Source: UBA11136 sp964482135 (lineage in GTDB: Bacteria > Pseudomonadota > Alphaproteobacteria > UBA11136). Taken from it: 44,660 nucleotides of DNA. The translations under genes and the position numbers were made by a program. This document shows positions 16,809-25,857 of the stretch, piece after piece. How positions within the stretch are numbered: the stretch's first letter is position 1; each line of letters starts with the position of its first letter. The DNA lies in assembly GCA_964482135.1 (NCBI GenBank), contig CAYZWF010000016.1:1-44660 (forward strand), in the 5' to 3' direction. The notes below the pieces were generated by a model that ran no database searches, had not been told where the DNA came from, and saw only the letters and a program-made list of their open reading frames with translations.

Positions 16809-18755
16809 ATGACCGAGAGCCCAGATTCAGAAAGCCCAGAGCCAGCTCCGCCGGAGTCCCAACCGGATTCCCCACAGGATTCCGGAGCCTATCGCGTGCT
16901 GGCGCGGAAATACCGCCCCAAGACCTTCGCCGACCTCATCGGCCAGGAGGTCATGGTCCGGGTTCTCACCAACGCCATCGCCAGCGGCCGCCTCGCCCAT
17001 GCCTTCATTCTCACCGGCGTACGCGGTGTGGGAAAGACCACCACGGCGCGCATCGTCGCCCGCGCGTTGAACTGTATCGGCACGGACGGAAACGGCGGCC
17101 CCACCGACCAGCCCTGCGGCCAATGCGTGCACTGCATGGCCATCGCCGAAGACCGCGATGTGGACGTGATCGAAATGGACGCGGCCAGCCGCACCGGGGT
17201 GGACGATATCCGCGAACTGATCGAGGGCGTGCGCTACAAGCCGGTGGCGGCGCGCTACAAGGTCTATATCATCGACGAAGTGCATATGCTCTCCAAGAAC
17301 GCCTTCAACGCCTTGTTGAAGACGCTGGAAGAGCCGCCTGAACACGTGAAATTCATCTTCGCCACCACCGAAATCCGCAAGGTTCCGGTGACCGTCATGT
17401 CCCGCTGCCAGCGTTTCGATCTGCGGCGCGTGGATGTGGAAACCCTGTCCGCCCATCTCTCGCGCATTGCCGAACAGGAAGGCGCGGCCATCACCACCGC
17501 TGCTGCCATGCTCATTGCGCGCGCCGCCGATGGTTCCGTGCGCGACGCCCTGTCCCTCCTCGATACGGCCATATCCACCGAAAGTCCGGACGGCAAGGGG
17601 GAGGTGGACGAAGCCCAGGTTCGCGCCATGCTGGGGCTGGCCGACCGCACCCAGGTCTTTGATCTTCTCGACGCCGTGATGGCGGGCGATCCCGCCGGTG
17701 CCCTGACCCTGCTGGAAGAACTCTATGCCTCGGGCGCCGATCCCGGGGTCGTCATCCAGGACTTGCTTGTGCTCTGCCACTGGCTGACCCGGTTGAAGGT
17801 GTTGCCGACGGCGGCGGCGGCCCCGGAAATACCCGAGGCCGAGGCCAAAAGGGGTCTGGACATGGCGGGGAAGCTGGCCATGCTGGTGCTGACCCGGGCC
17901 TGGCAAATCCTGCTCAAGGGCCTGACCGAGGTCCAGAACGCGCCGTCGCCGCTTGTGGCCGCGGAAATGGTTCTGGTGCGCCTCGCCTATAGCAGCGACC
18001 TGCCCACCCCGGCCGAGATCGTCCGTGACCTTCGCAAGGAAGGTGGGGGCAAGGAAGGCGGAGCCGAGAGCGGGGAAAAACCGGCCACGCCGCCGCAGCA
18101 GGAGGCGTCTTCCCCGGATGAATCTCCCCAGAATGAACCTTCCCAGGACGCGTCGGCGGGGGCCGAGGCGGAAATGGAAGAGCCCGCTCCCGCGCCTTCC
18201 GCGCCCCAGCCTTCCCCAGCGCCGCCGCCCACCGCATCAGCCACTGCGCCCACCGCCGCCGCGCCGTCCTCGTCTCCCGCCACACAGGCCGCCCTGGCTC
18301 CTGATCTCGCGCCGCCCCCGGAAGAAGTCCCGGAAGAAACTCCCGAACAGCAGGAAACCGAAAGCGTCACCAGCTTCAACGATGTGGTGGCGCTGGCAGA
18401 GCGGCACCGCGAAGCCCGTCTCCATGCCCATCTGGTCAATGACGTGCACCTTGTGAGCTTCGAGCCCGGCCGCATGGAATTCCGCCCCGGCCCCCAGGCC
18501 CCGGCCAAGCTGGCGGGGATGCTGAGCGATCACTTGGGCAACTGGACCGGGCAACGCTGGCTGGTGAGCGTATCCCAGGCCGAGGGCGACCCCACACTTG
18601 CCGAACAGATGCAGGCAGCGGAAGAAAAGGCCCGCGCGGAAGCCGAGACCGATCCCCTGGTGCGCGCCGTCCTCGATACGTTTCCCGGCTCCACAATCAC
18701 CGCCGTCCACCATGTGGACGACAGCGCCAATCCGGAAGGAGAAGACCCCCAATGA
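16809..18755 (+). CDS. dnaX: DNA polymerase III subunits tau/gamma
   Basis: 648 residues. The AAA+ clamp-loader domain has YRPKTFADLIGQE, Walker A GVRGVGKTT (70-78), a zinc site formed by Cys89, 103, 106 and 109, and IIDEVHMLSKNAFNALLKTLEEPP with the sensor TTEIRKVPVTVMSRCQ. After the lid and collar regions a low-complexity Pro/Ala/Glu linker (about 415-515) leads to the C-terminal tau domain (FNDVVALAERHREARLHAHL). It loads the sliding clamp and bridges polymerase and helicase. The stop overlaps the ybaB start (ATGA). Confidence 0.96.
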   Translation: MTESPDSESPEPAPPESQPDSPQDSGAYRVLARKYRPKTFADLIGQEVMVRVLTNAIASGRLAHAFILTGVRGVGKTTTARIVARALNCIGTDGNGGPTDQPCGQCVHCMAIAEDRDVDVIEMDAASRTGVDDIRELIEGVRYKPVAARYKVYIIDEVHMLSKNAFNALLKTLEEPPEHVKFIFATTEIRKVPVTVMSRCQRFDLRRVDVETLSAHLSRIAEQEGAAITTAAAMLIARAADGSVRDALSLLDTAISTESPDGKGEVDEAQVRAMLGLADRTQVFDLLDAVMAGDPAGALTLLEELYASGADPGVVIQDLLVLCHWLTRLKVLPTAAAAPEIPEAEAKRGLDMAGKLAMLVLTRAWQILLKGLTEVQNAPSPLVAAEMVLVRLAYSSDLPTPAEIVRDLRKEGGGKEGGAESGEKPATPPQQEASSPDESPQNEPSQDASAGAEAEMEEPAPAPSAPQPSPAPPPTASATAPTAAAPSSSPATQAALAPDLAPPPEEVPEETPEQQETESVTSFNDVVALAERHREARLHAHLVNDVHLVSFEPGRMEFRPGPQAPAKLAGMLSDHLGNWTGQRWLVSVSQAEGDPTLAEQMQAAEEKARAEAETDPLVRAVLDTFPGSTITAVHHVDDSANPEGEDPQ

Positions 18756-19075
18756 AGAATATCGGCCAGATGATGAAACAGGCCCAGCAGATGCAGGAGA
18801 AAATGACGGAGATGCAGGCCGCTCTCGACGCCGCGGAAATCACCGGCGCTTCCGGAGGCGGCATGGTGGAGGTGACGCTGAGCGGCAAGGGAATGGCTAG
18901 AGCCGTGAAAATAGACCCCTCTCTGGTGACTCCCGAGGATGTGGAGATTCTCGAAGACCTCATCGTCGCCGCCGTCAACGATGCCCGCAACCGGATCGAA
19001 GAAAAGATGAAAGAGGAAATGTCCAAGGTCACCGGCGGGCTGGAGCTTCCCCCGGGCATGACCCTGCCCTTCTGA
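18752..19075 (+). CDS. ybaB: YbaB/EbfC nucleoid-associated protein
   Basis: 107 residues, beginning MKNIGQMMKQAQQMQEKM, then GGGMVEVTLSGKG and a C-terminal helix ending GLELPPGMTLPF. This is the full YbaB/EbfC family fold, a small DNA-binding dimer. It is translationally coupled to dnaX by a 4-base overlap and followed by recR, the classical dnaX-ybaB-recR order. Confidence 0.95.
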   Translation: MKNIGQMMKQAQQMQEKMTEMQAALDAAEITGASGGGMVEVTLSGKGMARAVKIDPSLVTPEDVEILEDLIVAAVNDARNRIEEKMKEEMSKVTGGLELPPGMTLPF

Positions 19076-19097
19076 CCGGCAGGGCCAGCGTTCCCTC

Positions 19098-19691
19098 ATG
19101 GCGGGTTCCCACATTGACAAGCTGATCGGGCTTCTCGCCAGGCTTCCCGGCCTGGGGCCGCGTTCGGCGCGGCGCGCGGCGCTGCAGTTGCTGAAAAAGC
19201 GCGAATCCCTGCTCGCTCCGCTGGCTTCCGCCTTGACCCAGGCGGCGGAAACCATCCGCATCTGCGGGCAATGCGGAAATCTCGACACCACGGACCCCTG
19301 CGCCATATGCGGCGATCCGGAGCGCGACCAGTCACTGATCTGTGTGGTGGAAGAAGTGGCGGATTTGTGGGCGGTGGAACGCTCGGGCATCTATCGCGGG
19401 CGCTATCATGTGTTGGGCGGCACCCTGTCGGCGCTCGATGGCGTGGGGCCGGAGGAGCTCAAAATCGCCAGGCTGGTGGAGCGGGCTTCCGCCCCGCAAG
19501 TGACGGAGGTGATCCTCGCCACCAACGCCACCGTGGACGGCCAGACCACGGCCCATTACGTGGTCGACCGCCTGGCCTCCTGCGGGGTGGAGGTGACAAG
19601 GCTCGCCCACGGCCTGCCCATGGGCGGGGAACTGGATTACCTCGACGACGGCACCCTGACGGCGGCCCTGAAGGCGCGTTCACCTGCCTGA
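19098..19691 (+). CDS. recR: Recombination mediator protein RecR
   Basis: 197 residues. Features are the N-terminal helix-hairpin-helix (LLARLPGLGPRSARRAAL), a four-cysteine zinc finger (Cys56, 59, 68, 71: CGQCG and CAICG), a Toprim domain starting LICVVEEVADLWAVER and ATNATVDGQTTAHYV. It works with RecF/RecO to load RecA on gapped DNA. It ends before a triple 15-bp repeat. Confidence 0.96.
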   Translation: MAGSHIDKLIGLLARLPGLGPRSARRAALQLLKKRESLLAPLASALTQAAETIRICGQCGNLDTTDPCAICGDPERDQSLICVVEEVADLWAVERSGIYRGRYHVLGGTLSALDGVGPEELKIARLVERASAPQVTEVILATNATVDGQTTAHYVVDRLASCGVEVTRLAHGLPMGGELDYLDDGTLTAALKARSPA

Positions 19692-19726
19692 TTCACGAGA
19701 GCCTGATTCCTGTTGGCCTGATTTTC
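19686..19726. repeat. Imperfect 15-bp repeats at the recR end
   Basis: GCCTGATTC starts at 19686 and again at 19701, and a third, diverged copy starts at 19716. The first copy includes the recR stop codon. Confidence 0.65.
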
Positions 19727-19730
19727 TCTT

Positions 19731-20972
19731 CTAGAGAATGGTTCCCACCACCGCCCCGGTGAGGCAGGTGGCCAGGGTGCCCGCGGCGATGGATTTCAGC
19801 CCCAGGGCGATGATCTCGTCGCGCCGTTCCGGGACCAGCGCGCCCATGCCGCCGATCATGATGCCGAGACTTCCGAAATTGGCGAAACCGCACAGGGCAT
19901 AGGTCATGATCAGCCGGCTGCGCTCGCTTAAAGCACCTTGGGGAAGATGGGTCAGCTCCACATAGGCGATCAACTCGTTGAGAACCACCTTGGTGCCCAA
20001 CAGCCCGCCCGCCACATGGGCCTCGGCCCAGGGCACGCCCATGGCCAGCGCCAGCGGCGACAGCACAGTCCCCATCAGACGTTGCAGGCTGATGGCCGCG
20101 CCCTCGAAATGGGGCAACAGGCCCAGAATCTGGTTGGCCAGGCTGACCAGGGCCACCAGCACGATAAGCAGGGCGATGATATTAATAAGCAGCTGGACCC
20201 CGTTGAGCGCGCCGCGGACGATGGCGTCCATGGCGTTCCTGTCTTCGCTCGCCAGCTCCAGCTCGCCCGGCGTCGGCGGTTCGGTCTCGGGCACCATCAG
20301 CCGGGCAATGAGGATGGCCGCGGGCAGATTGATGATGGAGGCCGTCAACAGATGCCCCAGCGCGCCGGGCAGGATAGGCGTGAGAATACCGGCATAGAGC
20401 ACCATCATGGTGCCGGCGATGGTGGCCATGCCGCAGACCATGATCATGAACAGCTCGGCGCGCTTGATTACCGCCAGATAGGGCCTGACTAAGATAGGCG
20501 ATTCCACCATTCCCATGAATACATTGGCCGCCGCCGCCACGCCCACGGCGCCGCCCAGCCTCAGGGATTTCTGCAGAACCTTGGAGAAACCTTCCACCAC
20601 GGCGGGAAGCACCCGCCAATGAAACAACAGCGCCGACAGGGCGCTGATAACCAGAATCAGCGGCATGGCCTGAAAGGCGAAGATGAAGCTCGACCCGGCG
20701 CCGCTTTCCACGAAGGGGATGCCCTTGCCGCCCACATAGCCGAACACGAATCCGGTTCCCGCCAGGGTCGCTTCCTGCAATGCAAGAATCACCCGGTTGA
20801 GCTCGAGAAATACGGATTTGACGGGTGGTAATTTAAGCAGAATCAGCGCCAGAACAAATTGCAGGGCCACGCTCCAGGCGGCTGTCCTGAGACAGGCGCG
20901 GGGCCGGTTCTCGCTCAGCAGCCATGCCAGCGTGACGATACCGGCAATGCCGGCGGCGTTTTGCAGGATCAT
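19731..20972 (-). CDS. Concentrative nucleoside transporter (NupC/CNT family)
   Basis: 413 residues, polytopic. Recognisable CNT features are the first TM helices (AGIAGIVTLAWLLSENR and VALQFVLALILLKLP), FAFQAMPLILVISALSALL, the substrate-site segment NVFMGMVESPILVRPYL, and FANFGSLGIMIGGMGALVPERR near the end. It should import nucleosides with H+ or Na+ at the inner membrane. Gene-level specificity cannot be told. It stands alone, convergent with recR. Confidence 0.9.
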   Translation of the reverse strand: MILQNAAGIAGIVTLAWLLSENRPRACLRTAAWSVALQFVLALILLKLPPVKSVFLELNRVILALQEATLAGTGFVFGYVGGKGIPFVESGAGSSFIFAFQAMPLILVISALSALLFHWRVLPAVVEGFSKVLQKSLRLGGAVGVAAAANVFMGMVESPILVRPYLAVIKRAELFMIMVCGMATIAGTMMVLYAGILTPILPGALGHLLTASIINLPAAILIARLMVPETEPPTPGELELASEDRNAMDAIVRGALNGVQLLINIIALLIVLVALVSLANQILGLLPHFEGAAISLQRLMGTVLSPLALAMGVPWAEAHVAGGLLGTKVVLNELIAYVELTHLPQGALSERSRLIMTYALCGFANFGSLGIMIGGMGALVPERRDEIIALGLKSIAAGTLATCLTGAVVGTIL

Positions 20973-20990
20973 GACGCCATGCCCGGCGCG

Positions 20991-21014
20991 TCAATCATTG
21001 GATCAGTCATTGGA
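20991..21014. repeat. 12-bp tandem duplication at the rmuC end
   Basis: TCATTGGATC occurs twice, 12 bases apart (from 20994 and 21006), spanning the last codons and stop of rmuC. Confidence 0.65.
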
Positions 21015-22085
21015 TCTGGGCGGCATCAGGGACGCCGTACTGTCCTCGGCGAGGCTCTCGGATTCGGAGAGGTCTTCGGAGAGGATCACCTCGCCACGGC
21101 GGGTGATCTTGCCGGTGGAGGTGTTTATCTCCCGGATGTCCTTTTCCGCCAGGTCGAAATGCTTCTGAAGACTGTTCACCCTCTTATCGAGGCGGACGAT
21201 GTCTTCCAGCAAGGTATGGACCTCTTTCTGGATGGCTCCGGCCTGTTCGCGCATTTCCACGTCTTTCAGGACCGCGCGCACCGTATTGAGGGTCGCCCAC
21301 AGGGTGGAGGGCGAGACGATCACCACCCGGGCGCGGAAGGACTTTTCCACGATGTCGGGGAAATTGGCGTGAATCTCCCCATAGACGGCCTCGCTGGGCA
21401 GGAACATGAGCGCCGTCTCGGCGGTTTCACCGGGCAGGATGTATTTCTCGGCGATGTCGCGCACATGTTTCATCACATCGGTGCCGAAGCTGCGTACCGC
21501 TATTTTGCGGGCCTCGTCGTCACCGGCGTCGTGCAGGGCGTGATAGCTCTCCAGGGGAAACTTGGCGTCGATGGAAATGGACCCCGGCGGGTTGGGGAGC
21601 CGGATCAGGCAATCCACCCTTTTGCCGTTGGAGAGCGTCGCCTGGGTCTCGTAGGCCGAGGACGGCAGCACGTTCTGCACCAGATCGTTAAGACGGATTT
21701 CGCCGAAGGCGCCGCGCGCCTGTTTGTTGGCGAGGATATCCTGAAGCCCCACCACCTGGCTTGAAAGCTCGGTGATGTTTTTCTGGGCGGCGTCGATGAC
21801 GGCCAGACGTTCCTTCATTTCGGTCATGCTGGTCTGGGCCTTCTGCGAGGATTTCTCCAGACTCTCGCCCACCCGCCGGGTCACATCGGCCAGCAGTTCG
21901 TCCTGACGCTTCTGCGCGGCGGCCTGGTTTTCCGTCAACTGGTCGAGACGGCCGACGAGTCTCTCCACGGTTTCCGAAAGCGAACGGGTTTCTTCGTCAC
22001 CGCCGCCGCGCCGCGCGAACACATAGATCGCCAGCACCACCATCGTGAACGCGGCAAACAACAAAATGACCTGATCGGGGCTCAC
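21003..22085 (-). CDS. rmuC: DNA recombination protein RmuC
   Basis: About 360 residues. A TM helix (VILLFAAFTMVVLAIYVFARR) is followed by a long coiled coil (SETVERLVGRLDQLTENQAAAQK onward) and the RmuC nuclease-like core: GAFGEIRLNDLVQNVLP, VDCLIRLPNPPGSISIDAKFPLESY, MFLPSEAVYGEIHANFPDIVE and IVSPSTLWATLNTVRAV. RmuC restrains recombination between inverted repeats. GTG 22085 is chosen because GGGAG lies six to ten bases upstream; ATG 22112 is the alternative. The C-terminus is Ser/Glu-rich. Confidence 0.88.
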   Translation of the reverse strand: MSPDQVILLFAAFTMVVLAIYVFARRGGGDEETRSLSETVERLVGRLDQLTENQAAAQKRQDELLADVTRRVGESLEKSSQKAQTSMTEMKERLAVIDAAQKNITELSSQVVGLQDILANKQARGAFGEIRLNDLVQNVLPSSAYETQATLSNGKRVDCLIRLPNPPGSISIDAKFPLESYHALHDAGDDEARKIAVRSFGTDVMKHVRDIAEKYILPGETAETALMFLPSEAVYGEIHANFPDIVEKSFRARVVIVSPSTLWATLNTVRAVLKDVEMREQAGAIQKEVHTLLEDIVRLDKRVNSLQKHFDLAEKDIREINTSTGKITRRGEVILSEDLSESESLAEDSTASLMPPRSND

Positions 22086-22183
22086 CTGTTCTCCCTTTAA
22101 AAAAACCGCCATAATCCCTTGCGCACGGACATTATATTGTGGCCGGCGACGGGAAGGCACCCACAGTTTACGACACAAGGACC

Positions 22184-22852
22184 ATGACCGGATATTTTTT
22201 CCCCACAATAATCCCCGATGCCTCCCGCCGCGCCTTTCTGCTGCGTGGTGGTGCGTTGGCTGCGGCGGTGTCTTTGGGAGACCTTGTCCCCGCCCCGGTC
22301 CGCGCCACGCCCTTTCCCGCCCTCTTCAACAGCCGGGAACGCCAGGTAACGCCAAGCCCCGCCGTGGCCGCCAATATGGTGGCGCTGGAGGTGCCCCGTG
22401 ACGGCTTGGCGTTACCCGGCGCGTCCGAGCTTGCGCGCTTTCTCCCCATCCTTCAGCAACAGGTGAATGCCCGCCGTTACCGGCCTGCGGCCACCAGCGA
22501 GGACTTCACCGCGCCTTGGTGCGCGCCGGAGGCGCTCCACAATGAGGGCGGCGATTGCCGCGACTTCGCGCTGGCGAAATACAGGCTGCTGCGCCGTTTC
22601 GGCCTCGCCCATCATGACTTGCGGCTGGTCTTGCTTGATCTGCCTCCCACCCGGCGGCCGCGCCCGGAACGGCGCGCGCAAACCGTGCTTGCCGTGAATC
22701 TCGGGGGCAAAATAGGCGTTCTCGATAACTTCCATAATCACGTCCTGGCCCATGAAGGGATGCTGGGATGCCGTCCGCTGTGGTCGCTGAACCGCCACGG
22801 GCTGTGGCGTCACTGGGGGCATCACCGGGATATCATTGGGGGCGGGACTTGA
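22184..22852 (+). CDS. Transglutaminase-like cysteine peptidase (BTLCP), Tat-exported, catalytic His replaced
   Basis: 222 residues from ATG 22184, with AAGGA just upstream. A twin-arginine signal (SRRAFLLRGGALAAAVSLGD) predicts folded export. The BTLCP core follows: the nucleophile in GGDCRDFALAKY (Cys125), RLVLLDL, and VLAVNLGGKIGVLDN with Asp181. In LapG-like members this last block opens with His (HAVL); here the matching position reads Gln166 (QTVL). Family members process surface adhesins or other periplasmic proteins and often sit beside a type I secretion system or LapD. Neither is present here. It may be a catalytically altered or non-peptidase variant. Confidence 0.75.
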   Translation: MTGYFFPTIIPDASRRAFLLRGGALAAAVSLGDLVPAPVRATPFPALFNSRERQVTPSPAVAANMVALEVPRDGLALPGASELARFLPILQQQVNARRYRPAATSEDFTAPWCAPEALHNEGGDCRDFALAKYRLLRRFGLAHHDLRLVLLDLPPTRRPRPERRAQTVLAVNLGGKIGVLDNFHNHVLAHEGMLGCRPLWSLNRHGLWRHWGHHRDIIGGGT

Positions 22853-22877
22853 CGGCGGCGGAGGCGCGGCATAACTA
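22849..22877 (+). promoter_or_regulatory. Promoter of def-fmt-truA
   Basis: TTGACG (22849-22854), 17 bases, TAACTA (22872-22877) lies about 36 bases before the def start and overlaps the end of the preceding gene. Confidence 0.55.
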
Positions 22878-22913
22878 GAACGTGTAAATTCTCTTCAATT
22901 ACGGCGTTTTTTC

Positions 22914-23459
22914 ATGGCCATACTGGACATTATCACCGCGCCCGACCCGCGCCTGAAAGTGAAATCCACCCCGGTGGACAGGGTGGACGATGACGTGCGC
23001 GGGCTCATGGACGACCTTCTCGAGACCATGTACGCCGAAGATAACGGCGTCGGTCTGGCCGCGCCCCAAGTGGGGGTGGCGAAACGGGTTATGGTGATTG
23101 ATCTTTCCCGTGGCGAGGAGGTGCCCGACCCCCTGTGCATGGCCAATCCCGAGATCATCTCGGCTTCCGAGGAACTGGTCTCCGCCGAGGAGGGATGTCT
23201 TTCGGTGCCCGAGCATTACGCCGAAGTCGTGCGCCCGGCATCGGTGCGCCTGCGTTATCTCGACCGCGACAACGAAATCCGGGAAATGAATGCCGAGGGC
23301 TTTCCCGCCATCTGTATCCAGCACGAGATTGACCATCTCGACGGCATTTTGTTCATCGATCACCTGACGGCCATAAAGCGGGGCATGATTCTTCGCAAGC
23401 TGACCAAGATGCGGAAGCACACCACCGCCAAACCCGCGGCAGCCGCCCCCGTCCTCTAA
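22914..23459 (+). CDS. def: Peptide deformylase
   Basis: 181 residues with all three signature motifs: GVGLAAPQ (45-52), EGCLS (93-97, metal Cys95) and QHEIDHLDG (136-144, metal His137/His141 and catalytic Glu138). It removes the formyl group from nascent N-termini. The gene is followed by fmt after 19 bases, pairing the enzymes that add and remove formyl groups. Confidence 0.97.
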   Translation: MAILDIITAPDPRLKVKSTPVDRVDDDVRGLMDDLLETMYAEDNGVGLAAPQVGVAKRVMVIDLSRGEEVPDPLCMANPEIISASEELVSAEEGCLSVPEHYAEVVRPASVRLRYLDRDNEIREMNAEGFPAICIQHEIDHLDGILFIDHLTAIKRGMILRKLTKMRKHTTAKPAAAAPVL

Positions 23460-23478
23460 CTTTTTCGGGAGGCCGGTC

Positions 23479-24450
23479 ATGGCCAAGCGCTCCTTACGCC
23501 TGATTTTCATGGGATCGCCGGATTTTTCCGTGCCCGTGCTGGCGGCTTTGCTGGAGGCGGGCCACGAGGTGATCTGCGTCTACAGCCAGCCGCCCCGTCC
23601 CGCCGGCAGGGGGCAGAAAGAGCGCCCCGCCCCGGTTCACGCCTATGCCCAAGCCCAGGGGATTCCCGTGCGCGTTCCGGCGAGCCTGAAAGACCCGGAG
23701 GAAGCGGAGTCGTTTACCGCCCTCAAGGCCGATGCCGCCGTGGTGGCGGCCTATGGCCTGCTGTTGCCCGCCGCTTTCCTCGACGCCCCCCGTTTCGGCT
23801 GCCTCAACGTTCATGCCTCGCTGTTGCCGCGCTGGCGCGGCGCCGCGCCGATCCAGCACGCCATCCTCGCCGGGGACGGGGACTCCGGCATCACCATTAT
23901 GAAGGTAACCGAAGAGCTCGATGCCGGGGATATCCTGTTGGCCGAGTCCCTTCCCATAACCCCACAGACCACGGCCCAGAGCCTCCATGACGAACTATCG
24001 GAATTGGGCGCGCGGCTCATGGTCACGGCCCTGGAAGGCATGGCGGGGGGTTCGCTGACGCCCCACCCGCAGCCCCAGGAGGGCGTCACCTATGCCGGGA
24101 AGCTCACGGCCGCCGAAGGCCGGCTCCAGTGGAGCCGCCCGGCAGGTGAACTGGAACGCCGGGTGCGCGCCTTCACACCCTGGCCCGGCGCCTGGTTCGA
24201 GTGGGAAACCACAGATGGAGACAAGCGCGAGCGCATCAGGGTTCTCTCGGCGCAGGTGGTGGAGGATGGCGAGGGCACGGAACCGGGCGCTGAACCAGGC
24301 ACGGTGCTTGACGACGCCCTCACCATTGCCTGCGGTGAAGGGGCGCTGAGGATTAAGCGTCTGCAACGGCCGGGCAAGTCGGCCATGGAGTCGGAGAGTT
24401 TCCTGCGCGGTTGTCCTGTTCCCGCTGGCACCGTTTTGCCCCAGGGATGA
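23479..24450 (+). CDS. fmt: Methionyl-tRNA formyltransferase
   Basis: 323 residues. The Rossmann formyltransferase domain has RLIFMGSPDFSVPVLAALL, AAYGLLLP and the active-site block LNVHASLLPRWRGAAPIQHAI with GDSGITIMKVTEELDAGDIL. A C-terminal OB-like tRNA-binding domain contains RVRAFTPWPGAWFEW. It formylates Met-tRNAfMet for translation initiation. It has a good start context (GGGAGG upstream) and is followed six bases later by truA. Confidence 0.97.
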   Translation: MAKRSLRLIFMGSPDFSVPVLAALLEAGHEVICVYSQPPRPAGRGQKERPAPVHAYAQAQGIPVRVPASLKDPEEAESFTALKADAAVVAAYGLLLPAAFLDAPRFGCLNVHASLLPRWRGAAPIQHAILAGDGDSGITIMKVTEELDAGDILLAESLPITPQTTAQSLHDELSELGARLMVTALEGMAGGSLTPHPQPQEGVTYAGKLTAAEGRLQWSRPAGELERRVRAFTPWPGAWFEWETTDGDKRERIRVLSAQVVEDGEGTEPGAEPGTVLDDALTIACGEGALRIKRLQRPGKSAMESESFLRGCPVPAGTVLPQG

Positions 24451-24456
24451 GCACCC

Positions 24457-25227
24457 ATGCCCCGCTATAAGCTGACCATAGAGTATGACGGCGGCGGCTT
24501 CGTCGGCTGGCAGCGCCAGGAAAACGGCCTCTCGGTGCAACAGGCCATAGAGGACGCCATCGAAAAATTCTGTGGCCGGGAAACCACCCTCTATGGCGCG
24601 GGCCGTACCGATACCGGGGTTCACGCGCTGGGCCAGGTGGCCCATTTCGACCTCGCCGAGGCGGTCGAGGCGGACACCATCCGCGACGCCCTCAATTTTC
24701 ACGTTCGCCCCGCCGCCATTTCAATCCTCGCCGCCGAGCCAGTGGATGATGAGTTTCACGCCCGCTTTTCGGCCACCGAACGGTCTTATCTCTTCCGCAT
24801 CATCAACCGCCGCCCGCCGCTGACCCTGGACAAGGGGCGGGCCTGGCATGTGGGCACGCCTCTCGACAGCGACGCCATGGCCGAGGCCGCGCAAGCCCTG
24901 GTGGGGTTTCATGATTTCACCTCTTTCCGTTCCGTCCACTGCCAGGCGGAATCGGCGGAAAAGACCATGAATCACATCTCGGTCATCCGGGAAGGCGAGG
25001 AAATCCGCCTGTTATTGCGGGCGCCCTCCTTTCTCCACAACCAGGCGCGTATTATAGCCGGCACCCTGGGCTGGGTGGGGGAGGGCAAATGGACGCCCAA
25101 GAACGTGGCGGATGCCCTGGCCGAGCGTGACCGCACCGCGGCTGGCCCCACGGCGCCTCCCGAGGGGCTGTATCTCCTCGACGTGGTTTATGGGGAACAG
25201 AAGCGGAGAAACAAAAAGAAGAAATAA
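24457..25227 (+). CDS. truA: tRNA pseudouridine(38-40) synthase
   Basis: 256 residues. YKLTIEYDGGGFVGWQRQ opens the protein, the catalytic Asp52 is in GRTDTGVHALGQVAHFD, and the conserved FHDFTSFRS and FLHNQARIIAGTLG regions follow. It modifies U38-40 in the anticodon arm. The C-terminus ends in a Lys/Arg-rich tail (EQKRRNKKKK). Last gene of def-fmt-truA. Confidence 0.97.
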   Translation: MPRYKLTIEYDGGGFVGWQRQENGLSVQQAIEDAIEKFCGRETTLYGAGRTDTGVHALGQVAHFDLAEAVEADTIRDALNFHVRPAAISILAAEPVDDEFHARFSATERSYLFRIINRRPPLTLDKGRAWHVGTPLDSDAMAEAAQALVGFHDFTSFRSVHCQAESAEKTMNHISVIREGEEIRLLLRAPSFLHNQARIIAGTLGWVGEGKWTPKNVADALAERDRTAAGPTAPPEGLYLLDVVYGEQKRRNKKKK

Positions 25228-25242
25228 CCCGCTTGGGATGTT

Positions 25243-25842
25243 TCAGACGTTGGGGCTCATATAGAGCATGGCGTTTGCGATTCCGGTGATGAAGATGGAC
25301 AGCGCCATATCCAGGCAGACGATAGCCACCGCCGCGCCGGTTTGTATTCGCAAGGCGGTGCGGGTGATGAACCACTGGTAATAAAGGATGGCGAAGAAAA
25401 CGATCATCGACAGGAAATCCCCCACCGCCGCCGGAAACAAGCCCACGCCGCCCACGGTCACCACGCCCAGGAAGGCCGCTATCTGAAGCACTCCGGCCCA
25501 GTTATAGGCGACGATGAAGCCGAGATATTCCTGCTCGCGCTGCAGCAGGTCCGTCACCCGGATCATGATCAGGGGAAACAGCACCCAGCCAATCACATAG
25601 GCCAGGGTCTCGATAAGAAAGACCCGCATGCCCCCCGCCGTCTCCAGCAATTCCCTGCCGGTGTCGTCAAACAGGTGCAGGGTGGTGAGCAGGATGTAGA
25701 GGGGCGCGGCAAGGACGGCCGCGAAAAAGGATTTCCAGAATCCCGACACGGTTCTGTCGAACCAGGCCATGCCCCCGGCATCGAGCCGCGCCAGCCGATA
25801 GGCGCCATAGAGGCCGGTGGCGATTTCGCGGGGGGAAATCAT
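25243..25842 (-). CDS. Integral membrane protein, Yip1-like
   Basis: 199 residues with about five TM helices: FWKSFFAAVLAAPLYILLTTL, FLIETLAYVIGWVLFPLIMI, LGFIVAYNWAGVLQIAAFLGVV, GDFLSMIVFFAILYYQW and AIVCLDMALSIFITGIANAML. The E-Y-L-G-F-x-V-A-Y-N-W stretch is typical of alphaproteobacterial Yip1/DUF-type membrane proteins found next to dapE. The function is unknown. It ends the dapD-dapE run, 15 bases after dapE. Confidence 0.75.
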   Translation of the reverse strand: MISPREIATGLYGAYRLARLDAGGMAWFDRTVSGFWKSFFAAVLAAPLYILLTTLHLFDDTGRELLETAGGMRVFLIETLAYVIGWVLFPLIMIRVTDLLQREQEYLGFIVAYNWAGVLQIAAFLGVVTVGGVGLFPAAVGDFLSMIVFFAILYYQWFITRTALRIQTGAAVAIVCLDMALSIFITGIANAMLYMSPNV

Positions 25843-25857
25843 GTTCGTTGCGCCACC

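Noticed and set aside
16827..17906. Long open frame opposite dnaX
   Set aside because: It is antisense to the clamp-loader domain and shows no recognisable domain.
16809..18755. Programmed frameshift site for a short gamma product in dnaX
   Set aside because: No A-rich slippery heptamer with a downstream stop was seen near the end of the AAA+ domain.
19724..19738. TTCTCT/AGAGAA hairpin between recR and nupC
   Set aside because: The stem is short and has no T-run after it; it overlaps the nupC stop codon.
25052..25375. Open frame on the minus strand over the truA end
   Set aside because: It overlaps truA and the Yip1-like gene and looks like a shadow with no conserved features.
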